Shown: piece by piece, positions 54,542 through 64,000 of the stretch
Position numbering within the stretch: position 1 is the stretch's first letter
Layout of the letters: every line of letters starts with the position of its first letter
Assembly (NCBI RefSeq): GCF_004919085.1
Contig: NZ_STGL01000001.1
Coordinates: 62,001 to 126,000 of the forward strand
Direction of reading: 5' to 3'
Source: Nocardioides sp. GY 10127
Lineage (GTDB): Bacteria > Actinomycetota > Actinomycetes > Propionibacteriales > Nocardioidaceae
DNA length: 64,000 nt
Position numbers and translations under genes: made by a program
The notes under the pieces: generated by a model
Seen by the model: only the letters and a program-made list of their open reading frames with translations
Database searches by the model: none
Told to the model about the DNA's origin: nothing

Positions 54542-55335
54542 GCCAGGGGGGGCAGCCGATGAGCGCGGGGGAGGAGCAGGCCCCGGACCCGCGCCAGGAT
54601 TCCAGGCAGGAGCCGGAGACGGGGACGGCGCGGCTGAGACGCGCCTTCTGGCACCCGGGTCGCCGGCAGGTCGTGGTCGGCGTGCTGCTCGCGCTGGTCG
54701 CCTTCGGCGCGATCGTGCAAGTGCGGACGTCGGGGCAGTCCGACGAGTACGCCGGCTACCGCGAGGAGGACCTGGTCAACGTCCTCTCGGGCCTGGCCGG
54801 CGCCAGCCGACGCGCCCGCAACGAGATCTCCCGCCTGGAGCGGACCAAGTCCCAGCTCGAGTCCGACACCGACGCCGAGCAGGCGGCCCTCGACCAGGCC
54901 CAGTCGGAGGCCGACACCCTGGCGATCCTGGCCGGCACGGTCCCGGTGACCGGTCCCGGCATCCGCGTCACCATCACCGAGAAGTCCGGCCAGGTGAGCG
55001 CCCAGACCGTGCTCAACATGGTGCAGGCCCTCCGGGTGGCCGGGGCCGAGGCGATGCAGTTCAACGGCACCGTGCGCGTCGTCGCCCAGACCTCCTTCAG
55101 CGACACCGCGACCGGGCTGTCCATCGACGGTACGCGGCTCACCTCGCCCTACGTCGTCGACGTCATCGGCGGCCCGAGCGCCCTGTCGGGCGCCATGTCG
55201 ATCCTCGAGGGTCCGCGGGTCGACCTCGAGGACGACGGCGCGAAGGTCGAGATCTCCGAGCTGTCCTCCCTCGACATCGAGGCGGTCACGGACGCCGCGA
55301 CACCGGAGTACGCGGATCCGCTCGACGACCAGTAG
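54538..55335 (+). CDS. DUF881 membrane protein (second copy)
   Basis: This 265-aa paralogue of the 53361 product has one membrane helix (QVVVGVLLALVAFGAIVQV), a coiled coil (RRARNEISRLERTKSQLESDTDA) and a DUF881 domain (GTVPVTGPGIRVTITEKSG; ALRVAGAEAMQFNGTVRVVAQ; PYVVDVIGGPSAL). ATG 54538 overlaps the Sbp stop; ATG 54559 with GGGGGGCAG upstream is equally possible. It is followed 49 nt later by gcvH. Confidence 0.88.
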   Translation: MSQGGQPMSAGEEQAPDPRQDSRQEPETGTARLRRAFWHPGRRQVVVGVLLALVAFGAIVQVRTSGQSDEYAGYREEDLVNVLSGLAGASRRARNEISRLERTKSQLESDTDAEQAALDQAQSEADTLAILAGTVPVTGPGIRVTITEKSGQVSAQTVLNMVQALRVAGAEAMQFNGTVRVVAQTSFSDTATGLSIDGTRLTSPYVVDVIGGPSALSGAMSILEGPRVDLEDDGAKVEISELSSLDIEAVTDAATPEYADPLDDQ

Positions 55336-55384
55336 CGTGGTCGCACCGGCCGAGGAGGTCGGCACCCGGCAACGAGGAGAACAC

Positions 55385-55765
55385 GTGTACCCCGACGACC
55401 TTCAGTACACCGTCGAGCACGAGTGGGTCCGGACCCCCGGCGAGCACGAGGGTGCGGTCCGCGTCGGCATCACGCACTACGCGCAGGACGCGCTGGGCGA
55501 CATCGTCTACGTGTCCCTGCCGGCCGTCGGCGACGTCCTCGAGGCCGGCAGCACCTGCGGCGAGCTGGAGTCGACCAAGTCGGTCAGCGACGTGTACGCG
55601 CCCGTCGCCGGCGAGGTCGTGGCGGTCAACGACGCCCTCGACGCCACTCCTCAGCTCGTCAACGACGACCCGTACGGCGGCGGCTGGCTCTTCGAGGTGG
55701 TCGTGTCCGGGACGCCCGAGGGCCTGCTGGACTCCGCGGCCTACCAGGAGTCGCTCGAGGGCTGA
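55385..55765 (+). CDS. gcvH: Glycine cleavage system H protein
   Basis: This 126-aa lipoyl carrier of the glycine cleavage complex has lipoyl Lys65 in GELESTKSVSDVYAPVAG. It also has YTVEHEWVR and ITHYAQDALGDIVYVSLP before, and VNDDPYGGGWLFEV after, the lipoyl site. The protein shuttles the aminomethyl group between GcvP, GcvT and dihydrolipoyl dehydrogenase. GTG 55385 has GAGGAGA 5-6 nt upstream. It is transcribed with upstream genes rather than with gcvP, which is 3 kb downstream behind its own riboswitch. Confidence 0.95.
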   Translation: MYPDDLQYTVEHEWVRTPGEHEGAVRVGITHYAQDALGDIVYVSLPAVGDVLEAGSTCGELESTKSVSDVYAPVAGEVVAVNDALDATPQLVNDDPYGGGWLFEVVVSGTPEGLLDSAAYQESLEG

Positions 55766-55908
55766 GTGTCCCGCGACACCCGGCGCCTGCGACCCGGCCA
55801 CGTTCCCGCCCCTCACCTGGGCGGGGCTGGTAGGTTCGAGGCTCCACCGGCCGCTCCACCTGGGGTGGGCCGGGCAGCCCAGTCCCTTCGCGCTCCAGGA
55901 GACCCACG

Positions 55909-56409
55909 ATGCCGTTCTGCACCGCGTGTGGCAGGCAGAACCCGGACGACGCCCGCTTCTGCTCCCAGTGCGGCACGCGCCTGGTGAGCGCCGAGCCCGT
56001 CGGCGACTCCACGGCCACGATCACGCTGGGTGGCGACCCCCGGGTCGAGACCTCCGACCGGGCGCTCAACCCGGTGGACGCGAAGGCCGTCGACGGCCTG
56101 CCCGTGGGCCACGCGCTCCTGGTGGTGCAGCGGGGCCCCGGCTCCGGCAGCCGGTTCCTCCTGGACGCCGACACGGTGACCGCGGGCCGGCACCCCAGCT
56201 CCGAGATCTTCCTGGACGACGTCACCGTCTCGCGCAAGCACGCGGTCTTCGAGCGGACGGGTCCGACGTTCACGGTCAGCGACGTGGGCAGCCTCAACGG
56301 CACCTACGTGAACCGCGACCGGATCGACAAGGTGCAGCTCAACGACGGCGACGAGGTCCAGATCGGCAAGTTCCGGCTGATGTTCTTCGCCGGGCACGAA
56401 GGCGCCTGA
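55909..56409 (+). CDS. FHA-domain protein, GarA/OdhI-like, with zinc ribbon
   Basis: This 166-aa protein has an N-terminal zinc ribbon (MPFCTACGRQNPDDARFCSQCG, CxxC pairs), a Thr-rich linker DSTATITLGGD, then an FHA domain (VTAGRHPSSEIFLDDVTVSRKHAVF; SLNGTYVNRDRIDKVQL). In mycobacteria and corynebacteria the homologue GarA/OdhI, encoded at the same place, is phosphorylated by Ser/Thr kinases and controls 2-oxoglutarate dehydrogenase. The canonical ETTSVF motif is absent; Thr residues in the linker could substitute. ATG has CCAGGAGA 7 nt upstream. Confidence 0.88.
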   Translation: MPFCTACGRQNPDDARFCSQCGTRLVSAEPVGDSTATITLGGDPRVETSDRALNPVDAKAVDGLPVGHALLVVQRGPGSGSRFLLDADTVTAGRHPSSEIFLDDVTVSRKHAVFERTGPTFTVSDVGSLNGTYVNRDRIDKVQLNDGDEVQIGKFRLMFFAGHEGA

Positions 56410-56411
56410 GC

Positions 56412-57155
56412 GTGCCCGCGGAGGCAGCCGGCGCGCCGGCGGGCTCGACCGCGGCGCTCCTCAGCATCGGGCAGGTCCTCGACGCGCTGCGTGAGGACTT
56501 CCCCGGGGTGTCGATCCCCAAGATCCGTTTCCTGGAGGACAAGGGGCTGATCAAGCCCGAGCGGACGCCCGCCGGCTACCGCAAGTTCTCGGACGCCGAC
56601 GTCGCGCGGCTCCGCTACGTGCTGCGCATGCAGCGCGACCACTACCTGCCGCTCAAGGTGATCGGCGAGCACCTCGAGGCCCTCGACAGCGGCTCCGAGC
56701 CGCCGCCGATCGAGCCCGTGGTGCCGACCGTGCCCTCGGTCTCGCTCTCTCCCGAGGGGACGCCGAGCCCGGAGTCGTTCCGCCGCACCGACGGGCTCCG
56801 GCTGTCGCGGCAGGAGCTGGCGAAGGTGGCTGAGGTCGACCTCGACCTCGTCGACGAGCTCGAGCGTCTCGGCCTGCTGACCCGCCGCCCCGGCACGCAG
56901 CACTTCGACACCGACGCGCTCGTGATCGCGCGGACGGCACGCGAGCTCGGCGCGTTCGGCATCGAGCCGCGCCACCTCCGTGGCTTCCGGGCCGCGGCCG
57001 ACCGGGAGATCGGTCTGGTGAACCAGGTGACGGAGCCGCTGCGGCGGGCCCGGGACACCGCCGCCAGCGCCCGGGCCGAGGAGACGGCGAGCGAGATCGC
57101 CGCCCTCACCGTCCGGCTGCACGCGCTGCTGGTGAAGGCCGGCCTGCCCCGCTGA
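56412..57155 (+). CDS. ftsR: MerR-family regulator FtsR
   Basis: This 247-aa protein has an N-terminal MerR winged helix (LSIGQVLDALREDFPGVSIPKIRFLEDKGLIKPERTPAGYRKFS, visible as SIPKIRFLEDKGLIKPERT), a Pro/Ser-rich linker, then a second winged-helix-like part (LSRQELAKVAEVDLDLVDELERLGLL) and a C-terminal helical region. It equals Rv1828; the corynebacterial homologue FtsR controls ftsZ expression. GTG 56412 follows the FHA stop by 2 nt, so the two are coupled. Confidence 0.9.
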   Translation: MPAEAAGAPAGSTAALLSIGQVLDALREDFPGVSIPKIRFLEDKGLIKPERTPAGYRKFSDADVARLRYVLRMQRDHYLPLKVIGEHLEALDSGSEPPPIEPVVPTVPSVSLSPEGTPSPESFRRTDGLRLSRQELAKVAEVDLDLVDELERLGLLTRRPGTQHFDTDALVIARTARELGAFGIEPRHLRGFRAAADREIGLVNQVTEPLRRARDTAASARAEETASEIAALTVRLHALLVKAGLPR

Positions 57156-57265
57156 CGTCCCTCCCTCCCGGAGGCGTCGGTCCGTCGAGCCCGCCGCGGC
57201 GCTGGTGCGGCGCCGTGCCCGGCGGGTGGCCACCCCCGTCACTGCCCGGGCGTTAGGGTGGTCGT

Positions 57266-57739
57266 GTGCGTGAGGTCGATGTGATGGGCGTCCGGGTCGA
57301 GATGCCGAGCAACCAGCCGATCGTGCTGCTGCGCGAGGTGACCGGTGAGCGGTACCTGCCCATCTGGATCGGGGCGGTGGAGGCGACCGCGATCGCGTTC
57401 GCGCAGCAGGGCGTCACGCCGCCGCGTCCGCTCACCCACGACCTGCTCAAGGACGTCCTCGAGGCCACCGACAACGGCCTGGAGGAGGTGAGGATCACCG
57501 AGGTCAAGGACGGGATCTTCTTCGCCACCCTGGTGCTCGCCTCGGGCGCCGAGGTCTCGGCGCGGCCGTCGGACTCGATCGCCCTGGCGCTGCGCACCGG
57601 ATCGCGGATCGTGTGCGCCGAGGAGGTGCTCGACGAGGCCGGCCTCGCGGTGCCCGCCGAGCAGGAGGACGAGGTCGAGCGGTTCCGCGAGTTCCTCGAC
57701 CACGTGAGCCCCGAGGACTTCGAGTCTCCCTCGGAGTGA
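57266..57739 (+). CDS. Bifunctional nuclease family protein (DUF151)
   Basis: This 157-aa protein has REVDVMGVRVEMPSNQPIVLLRE, LPIWIGAVEATAIAFAQQGV, PRPLTHDLLKDVLEAT and RPSDSIALALRTGSRIVCAEEVL, the complete DUF151 core with the nuclease-associated Asp/Glu residues. A C-terminal acidic helix follows (EQEDEVERFREFL). The family has reported RNase/DNase activity; physiological role in actinobacteria is unclear. It is the Rv1829 equivalent. TAGGGT lies 6 nt before GTG 57266, no ribosome site, so leaderless. Confidence 0.9.
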   Translation: MREVDVMGVRVEMPSNQPIVLLREVTGERYLPIWIGAVEATAIAFAQQGVTPPRPLTHDLLKDVLEATDNGLEEVRITEVKDGIFFATLVLASGAEVSARPSDSIALALRTGSRIVCAEEVLDEAGLAVPAEQEDEVERFREFLDHVSPEDFESPSE

Positions 57740-57790
57740 GGTCTCCCCTCCGCACGCGCCGGGTTCCCGGCCGAGGGTAAAGACTCACCA

Positions 57791-57805
57791 TCAACCTCAG
57801 GTTGA
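57791..57805. promoter_or_regulatory. Palindrome TCAACCT-C-AGGTTGA
   Basis: Perfect 7-bp arms around one base, about 24 nt upstream of the predicted -35 of the second MerR gene. Short symmetric sites of this kind suit dimeric MerR regulators, and autoregulation is likely. Confidence 0.6.
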
Positions 57806-57828
57806 GACTCGACACGCCGGAAGGGTCT

Positions 57829-57858
57829 TTGACCCGGGTTCCGGCCGAGCCGTACCTT
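57829..57858 (+). promoter_or_regulatory. Promoter for MerR gene
   Basis: -35 TTGACC (57829-57834), an 18-nt spacer and -10 TACCTT (57853-57858) lie 100 nt upstream of the GTG of the MerR gene. It is the only well-formed hexamer pair in this 219-nt gap. Confidence 0.6.
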
Positions 57859-57958
57859 GCTTGCTGTCTTCGTTGTAACTCCATCGCTGTGGCTCGTCCG
57901 GGTCACGGCTCCTTCCCCGGGGGTTACGCTCAACGGAGTAGACCCACGGAGGATTCGT

Positions 57959-58555
57959 GTGAACGAGCACGAGCAGGAGTCGCGCGAGAGCGCTGAGGCC
58001 GTCGAGGCCGCCCAGTCGGCGGACGAGCAGGGCCTTCTCTTCACCGACGACGTCTCGCCGGTGCCCAGCGATCTCGGCTACCGCGGCCCGACCGCGTGCA
58101 ACGCCGCCGGCATCACCTATCGCCAGCTCGACTACTGGGCCCGCACCGGCCTCGTCGAGCCCGGCGTGCGGGGGGCCAAGGGCTCGGGCTCGCAGCGGCT
58201 GTACTCCTTCCGCGACATCCTCATCCTCAAGGTCATCAAGCGCCTCCTGGACGCGGGCATCTCGCTCCAGCAGATCCGGACCGCCGTCCAGCACCTGCGC
58301 GAGCGCGGCACCGACGACCTGACGCGCGTGACGCTCATGAGTGACGGCGCCTCGGTCTACGAGTGCACCAGCAACGACGAGGTCATCGACCTGCTCCAGG
58401 GTGGCCAGGGCGTCTTCGGCATCGCGATCGGCGGCGTGTGGCGCGAGATCGAGGGCACGCTCGCCGAGCTCCCGTCCGAGCGCACCGGGGACGCCGCGGA
58501 GGCGAGCCCGGCCGACGAGCTGGCCGCGCGCCGCGCCCGTCGCACCGCCGGCTGA
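57959..58555 (+). CDS. MerR-family regulator (Rv1830-like)
   Basis: This 198-aa MerR regulator has a 40-residue acidic N-terminus, then GYRGPTACNAAGITYRQLDYWARTGLVEPGVRGAKGSG (visible core ITYRQLDYWARTGLVEPGVR), SQRLYSFRDILILKVIKRLLDAGISL and QIRTAVQHLRERG. The C-terminal part is an effector or dimer domain (VYECTSNDEVIDLLQGGQGVFGIAIGGVWREIE). It is the Rv1830 equivalent, a regulator linked to cell division. GTG 57959 has GGAGGA 5 nt upstream; longer frames start inside the promoter and are rejected. Confidence 0.9.
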   Translation: MNEHEQESRESAEAVEAAQSADEQGLLFTDDVSPVPSDLGYRGPTACNAAGITYRQLDYWARTGLVEPGVRGAKGSGSQRLYSFRDILILKVIKRLLDAGISLQQIRTAVQHLRERGTDDLTRVTLMSDGASVYECTSNDEVIDLLQGGQGVFGIAIGGVWREIEGTLAELPSERTGDAAEASPADELAARRARRTAG

Positions 58556-58582
58556 GTCCGCGACACCGCTCACCAGCTCCTC

Positions 58583-58628
58583 CGACGCGCCCGCGTCGTC
58601 CCGCCGAGGCGGGGCGGCGCGGGCGTCG
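58583..58628 (+). terminator. Hairpin terminator after MerR gene
   Basis: A GC-only stem formed by CGACGC..CCGCG and CGCGG..GCGTCG with an inner CCCGCC/GGCGGG stem, 28 nt after the MerR stop, separates it from the riboswitch promoter. Confidence 0.6.
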
Positions 58629-58657
58629 TGCGTGCGGAGGATGACCGGCCCGGCTGG

Positions 58658-58663
58658 TAGATT
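58658..58663 (+). promoter_or_regulatory. -10 hexamer TAGATT of gcvP/riboswitch transcript
   Basis: TAGATT is placed about 20 nt before the riboswitch aptamer, which would put the transcription start near 58670. No consensus -35 is visible at 16-18 nt. Confidence 0.5.
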
Positions 58664-58682
58664 CGGCCGCGCTGCTCATCCC

Positions 58683-58800
58683 GCGCGGGAGAGCTCTCGC
58701 CCCGGCACCGTCGGGGGCGGGGCGCCGAAGGGGCAATCCCTCCCCGGAACCTCTCAGGCACCCAGGACCGCGCAGGCCAGGCAACTCTGGAGCGACACCG
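58683..58800 (+). promoter_or_regulatory. Glycine riboswitch upstream of gcvP
   Basis: The conserved aptamer landmarks occur in order: GCGGGAGAGCT (58686), GGCGCCGAAGGGGCAA, CCCCGGAACCTCTCAGGCA, and the trailing GGACCG and ACTCTGGAG. Only one full aptamer is visible, followed by a linker and CTCTGGAG piece, as in the single-aptamer glycine riboswitches of many actinobacteria. Glycine binding would switch gcvP expression on, so the decarboxylase is made when glycine is abundant. The expression platform between 58800 and the ATG is not resolved. Confidence 0.92.
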
Positions 58801-58854
58801 TCGCCGCGACAGAGGGGGAGGCGCCCGACGACTTCTCGCGTCCCCAGGAGCCTC

Positions 58855-61761
<2,907 letters not shown>

Positions 61762-61794
61762 CGGTCCGGTGCTGCGGTGGCGGGGCTGGTGTCC

Positions 61795-61863
61795 GGCTCA
61801 CGTTTGGTCCCCAACCGTGTCCTCCGGGGCCGAATTCATCGGGTTGGTGACCAAACGTGAGCC
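61795..61863. repeat. Dispersed palindromic element, copy C
   Basis: Arms 61795-61816 and 61842-61863 pair over 22 bp with one mismatch around a 25-nt loop (GTGTCCTCCGGGG start). The arms contain ACGTTTGGTCNCCAACC. It lies 33 nt after the gcvP stop, facing the convergent secreted-protein gene, and could terminate both. Confidence 0.85.
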
Positions 61864-61915
61864 GCCGGACGGTCATGGGCCGCCACCCCGGCCGCCGACG
61901 TCCCGGTCCGGAACC

Positions 61916-62452
61916 TCACTGCGCGGGCGTCCTGGTGACGTCGAGGTCGTAGGTGAACGCGGTCGAGCAGTCGAGGGGGTGGCGGCGGTCCCGGAAGCGG
62001 AGCACCAGGTCGGCGTCCAGCCGGCGGTGGGTGCCGTCCACGACGATGTCGTAGCCGGCGTCCGCGTACTCCTCGTGGACGTGGACCGGCTTCCCCCGCT
62101 CCGGAGCCGTGCCCCGCACCCGCGCCCGGTGGCCGCCCACGAGGACGCCGGTGGCGACGGCCCCGTCGGAGGCGACGAGGTCGTCGTCCGGTGATCGTTG
62201 GCCGACCCGCATCCGGTCGACCCCGGTGGTCCTGAGCTGGACGAGCAGCGTGTTGCCGTACTGGTCGTTGTCGTACAGCGTCACGAACGCGGTGCGCTGC
62301 GCCCAGGTCGCCACACACTCGACGACGTGGCCGGTCTCGTGGGTGGTCGTCGCCGCGTCGGTCTCCTCGGCCGACGCCGGGCCGGGGACGGCCGAGGCCA
62401 GGACGGCGGCCGTCGCCAGGCCGAGGGTGGCGGTGCGGATGGTCTGTCGCAT
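61916..62452 (-). CDS. Secreted hypothetical protein, 178 aa
   Basis: A signal peptide (MRQTIRTATLGLATAAVLAS, then AVPGPASA before the mature part) leads to a small beta-rich domain with two cysteines (VVECVATW and LDCSTAF) likely to form a disulfide. It contains TLYDNDQYGNTLLVQL and YDIVVDGTHRRLDADLVL. I recognise no family. ATG 62452 has GAGGAGGAA 6 nt upstream. Palindromic elements flank it on both sides (61795 and 62554). Confidence 0.75.
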   Translation of the reverse strand: MRQTIRTATLGLATAAVLASAVPGPASAEETDAATTTHETGHVVECVATWAQRTAFVTLYDNDQYGNTLLVQLRTTGVDRMRVGQRSPDDDLVASDGAVATGVLVGGHRARVRGTAPERGKPVHVHEEYADAGYDIVVDGTHRRLDADLVLRFRDRRHPLDCSTAFTYDLDVTRTPAQ

Positions 62453-62553
62453 GGTGGTTCCTCCTCGTCGCGCACGCCGTGTGCGTGCGGTCGGGAGGAG
62501 TACGCGCCCGCCCCTCGGTCGGTTGCATCGGGGGCGGAGAAACCTCCCGAGCC

Positions 62554-62618
62554 CTCAGGTTTGGTCACCAACCCGGTGTCGGAGCGCTCCGGAGAGCGGG
62601 TTGGGGACCAAACGTGAG
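62554..62618. repeat. Dispersed palindromic element, copy D
   Basis: Arms 62554-62574 and 62598-62618 pair over 21 bp with two mismatches around a 23-nt loop that itself contains the perfect palindrome CGGAGCGCTCCG. It lies between the 3' end of the protease-subunit gene and the 5' end of the secreted hypothetical. Confidence 0.82.
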
Positions 62619-62648
62619 CAGGACGGCGGGGAGATCAGGACGCCGCGG

Positions 62649-64000
62649 TCACCGCGCCTGCGACACGCTGGACATGTTGAAGTCGGGGACGCGGAGGGCC
62701 GGGGTGGCGGTGCGGCTGAAGTAGTCGTCACCCCACTCGCGGCTGAAGCTGGGCACCGTCTCGGAGGCGTGCGTGAACCGCCGGAGCAGGTCGACCGGCG
62801 ACTCGTTGAACCGGAAGTTGTTCACCAGCCCGGTGATCTCCCCGCCCTCGACCAGGTAGACGCCGTCGCGGGTGAGCCCGGTGAGCAGGAGGGCCTGCGG
62901 GTCGACCTCGCGGATGTACCACAGGCAGGTGAGGAGCAGCCCGCGCTCGGTGCCGGCGACGAGGTCCTCCACCGTCCCGGTCCCGCCCTCGACCTCGAGG
63001 ACCAGGTTGTCGATGTCCGGCGTGGTGGGCTGGCCGGTGAGCCCCGCCGAGTAGCGGGTCTGCAGCAGCGAGGTGAGGGTACCGCCGGAGATCCAGTCGG
63101 TCCTGCCCAGCGGGAGGCCGTTGTCGAAGACCGAGGCGGTGTCGGACGACGAGGTGGCGACCACGAACGGCGCGCACTCCAGCGCCGGGTACCGGGGGTC
63201 GGAGGCCAGCGTCACCCGCGGGTCGACGAGGGCGTCGCCGATCCGCGTGCCGCCGCCGCGCCGGGAGTAGACCGACTGCCCGTCGTGGGCACTGCGGGCG
63301 CCGGCCGACCAGTAGGCGTCGATCATCAGGTCCGCGACCGAGCCCGGCGGCAGGATCGTGTCGTACCGCCCCGCCGGCAGGTCCACCCGCCGCTCGCCCC
63401 AGCCCAGACGGCGCTCGAGCTCGGCGTCCAGGGCGAGGGCGTCGACCTCGGTGAAGTCCCGGGTGGCACCGCCGACCCACGCGGACTGGGTGAGGGCGGC
63501 GTCCTTGCCGGTGCAGCCGTAGTGGCCGGTGGGCTGCACGTGGCGCAGCCGCAGGCCGGTGCTGGAGGCGAGGTACGTCGTGGTCATCTCGTGATTGACG
63601 AAGCCGTAGAGCACGCGGTCCGCGGCCCGGGCGCGACCGAACGCCTCCCCGAGCGCCGGGGCGAACACGTCGTAGACGTGGATGTCGGTGGGCACCGGTG
63701 CCTCGGCCCAGTCGGCGGACACCGCGTCGCGCACCAGGTCCGCGGCGTCCTCGGCAGGGTCGGCGGCCCGGGCCGCGGCGTCCGCGGCCTCGACGAGGGC
63801 GCGGACCTGCTCGACCGACGCGGCCGTCCCGCCCACGGTGCCGACGCCGACGCCGTCGGCGCCCCGCACGAACGAGACGACGGAGACGGTGACGCCGTGC
63901 ATGACGCCGTTGGTGGTGAGGGTGTTGTTGGCCCAGCGGAGGTTGGCGCTGGTCTTGTCGCTCACCACGACGACGCAGTCGTCGGCGGTGCTGGTGGCCA
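62649..64000 (-). CDS. TldD/PmbA-family metalloprotease subunit, PmbA/TldE-like (5' end outside window)
   Basis: The frame is open to the right edge. The residues visible there ([20 protein letters not shown], then [11 protein letters not shown]) are the usual N-terminal part of TldE/PmbA-like subunits, so only a short 5' piece is missing. [41 protein letters not shown] and [26 protein letters not shown] match the family. No HExxxH zinc motif is visible, fitting the non-catalytic E subunit that works with TldD, which would be encoded just outside. The pair degrades modified peptides in other bacteria. The stop is at 62649-62651. Confidence 0.85.
   Translation of the reverse strand, partial: ATSTADDCVVVVSDKTSANLRWANNTLTTNGVMHGVTVSVVSFVRGADGVGVGTVGGTAASVEQVRALVEAADAAARAADPAEDAADLVRDAVSADWAEAPVPTDIHVYDVFAPALGEAFGRARAADRVLYGFVNHEMTTTYLASSTGLRLRHVQPTGHYGCTGKDAALTQSAWVGGATRDFTEVDALALDAELERRLGWGERRVDLPAGRYDTILPPGSVADLMIDAYWSAGARSAHDGQSVYSRRGGGTRIGDALVDPRVTLASDPRYPALECAPFVVATSSSDTASVFDNGLPLGRTDWISGGTLTSLLQTRYSAGLTGQPTTPDIDNLVLEVEGGTGTVEDLVAGTERGLLLTCLWYIREVDPQALLLTGLTRDGVYLVEGGEITGLVNNFRFNESPVDLLRRFTHASETVPSFSREWGDDYFSRTATPALRVPDFNMSSVSQAR

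Overview
The window is a contiguous piece of a very GC-rich chromosome. Dense short-spaced genes, many GTG starts, GGAGG-type ribosome sites and an IdeR/DmdR-type iron box point to Actinomycetota. Two methyl-accepting chemotaxis proteins and Aer-type PAS proteins suggest a motile, chemotactic member, probably of the Micrococcales; the genus cannot be fixed from sequence reading alone. I saw no rRNA, tRNA, CRISPR array, transposase or integrase. The region reads as ordinary chromosome with some lineage-specific islands.

Layout. 1-4.3 kb: the 5' part of a homocysteine S-methyltransferase gene, a small conserved-looking protein, aquaporin Z, and a secreted glycine-rich/Ig-repeat surface protein. 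4.3-9.8 kb: a large MASE1-PAS histidine kinase divergent from a PAS protein with a degenerate MCP-like tail, then a lone receiver protein. 9.9-15.3 kb: RNase HII, a DUF2200 protein, a dolichol-phosphate-mannose-synthase-like/GT-C fusion, and a DUF429 - RelA/SpoT-synthetase fusion whose catalytic glutamate appears to be glutamine. 15.3-20.2 kb: an iron-siderophore ABC importer (binding lipoprotein, ATPase, two permeases) and a divergent siderophore-interacting reductase, with three iron boxes. 20.3-27.9 kb: a small protein, an MBL hydrolase, a receiver - MASE1-kinase pair, an orphan Eco57I-like N6-adenine methyltransferase and an Aer-type PAS protein. 27.9-33.6 kb: a drug-efflux MFS/MarR divergent pair, cinA, an MCP and an aminotransferase. 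33.7-36.5 kb: the furA-katG oxidative-stress operon, with a readable promoter and operator and a 17-bp terminator hairpin.

36.7-49.9 kb is a mixed stretch: lipoprotein, DEAD-box helicase, glyoxalase-like protein, a second MCP, a SatD/membrane-protein pair behind two matching operators, secreted lipase, aldo/keto reductase, CAP protein, spermidine-synthase-like protein and a beta-hydroxyacid dehydrogenase. 50-61.8 kb is a conserved actinobacterial core block: two CNNM/CorC proteins, CDP-alcohol phosphatidyltransferase, DUF881, small basic protein, DUF881, gcvH, GarA-like FHA protein, FtsR, bifunctional nuclease, a second MerR, glycine riboswitch and gcvP. From the CDP-alcohol transferase onward, the order matches Rv1822-Rv1832 of Mycobacterium tuberculosis as I know it. 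61.9-64 kb: a secreted hypothetical protein and a PmbA/TldE-like protease subunit cut by the window end.

Three signals stand out: the DUF429-alarmone synthetase fusion; a family of four dispersed palindromic elements built on GTTTGGTCACCAAC (two near 37.4 kb, two near 62 kb), plus a separate perfect 23-bp inverted repeat at 9.2 kb; and a recurring leaderless-gene layout in which a TANNNT/CANNNT hexamer lies 6-8 nt before the start codon. In two of these leaderless genes the operator overlaps the -10 hexamer (iron lipoprotein, satD).
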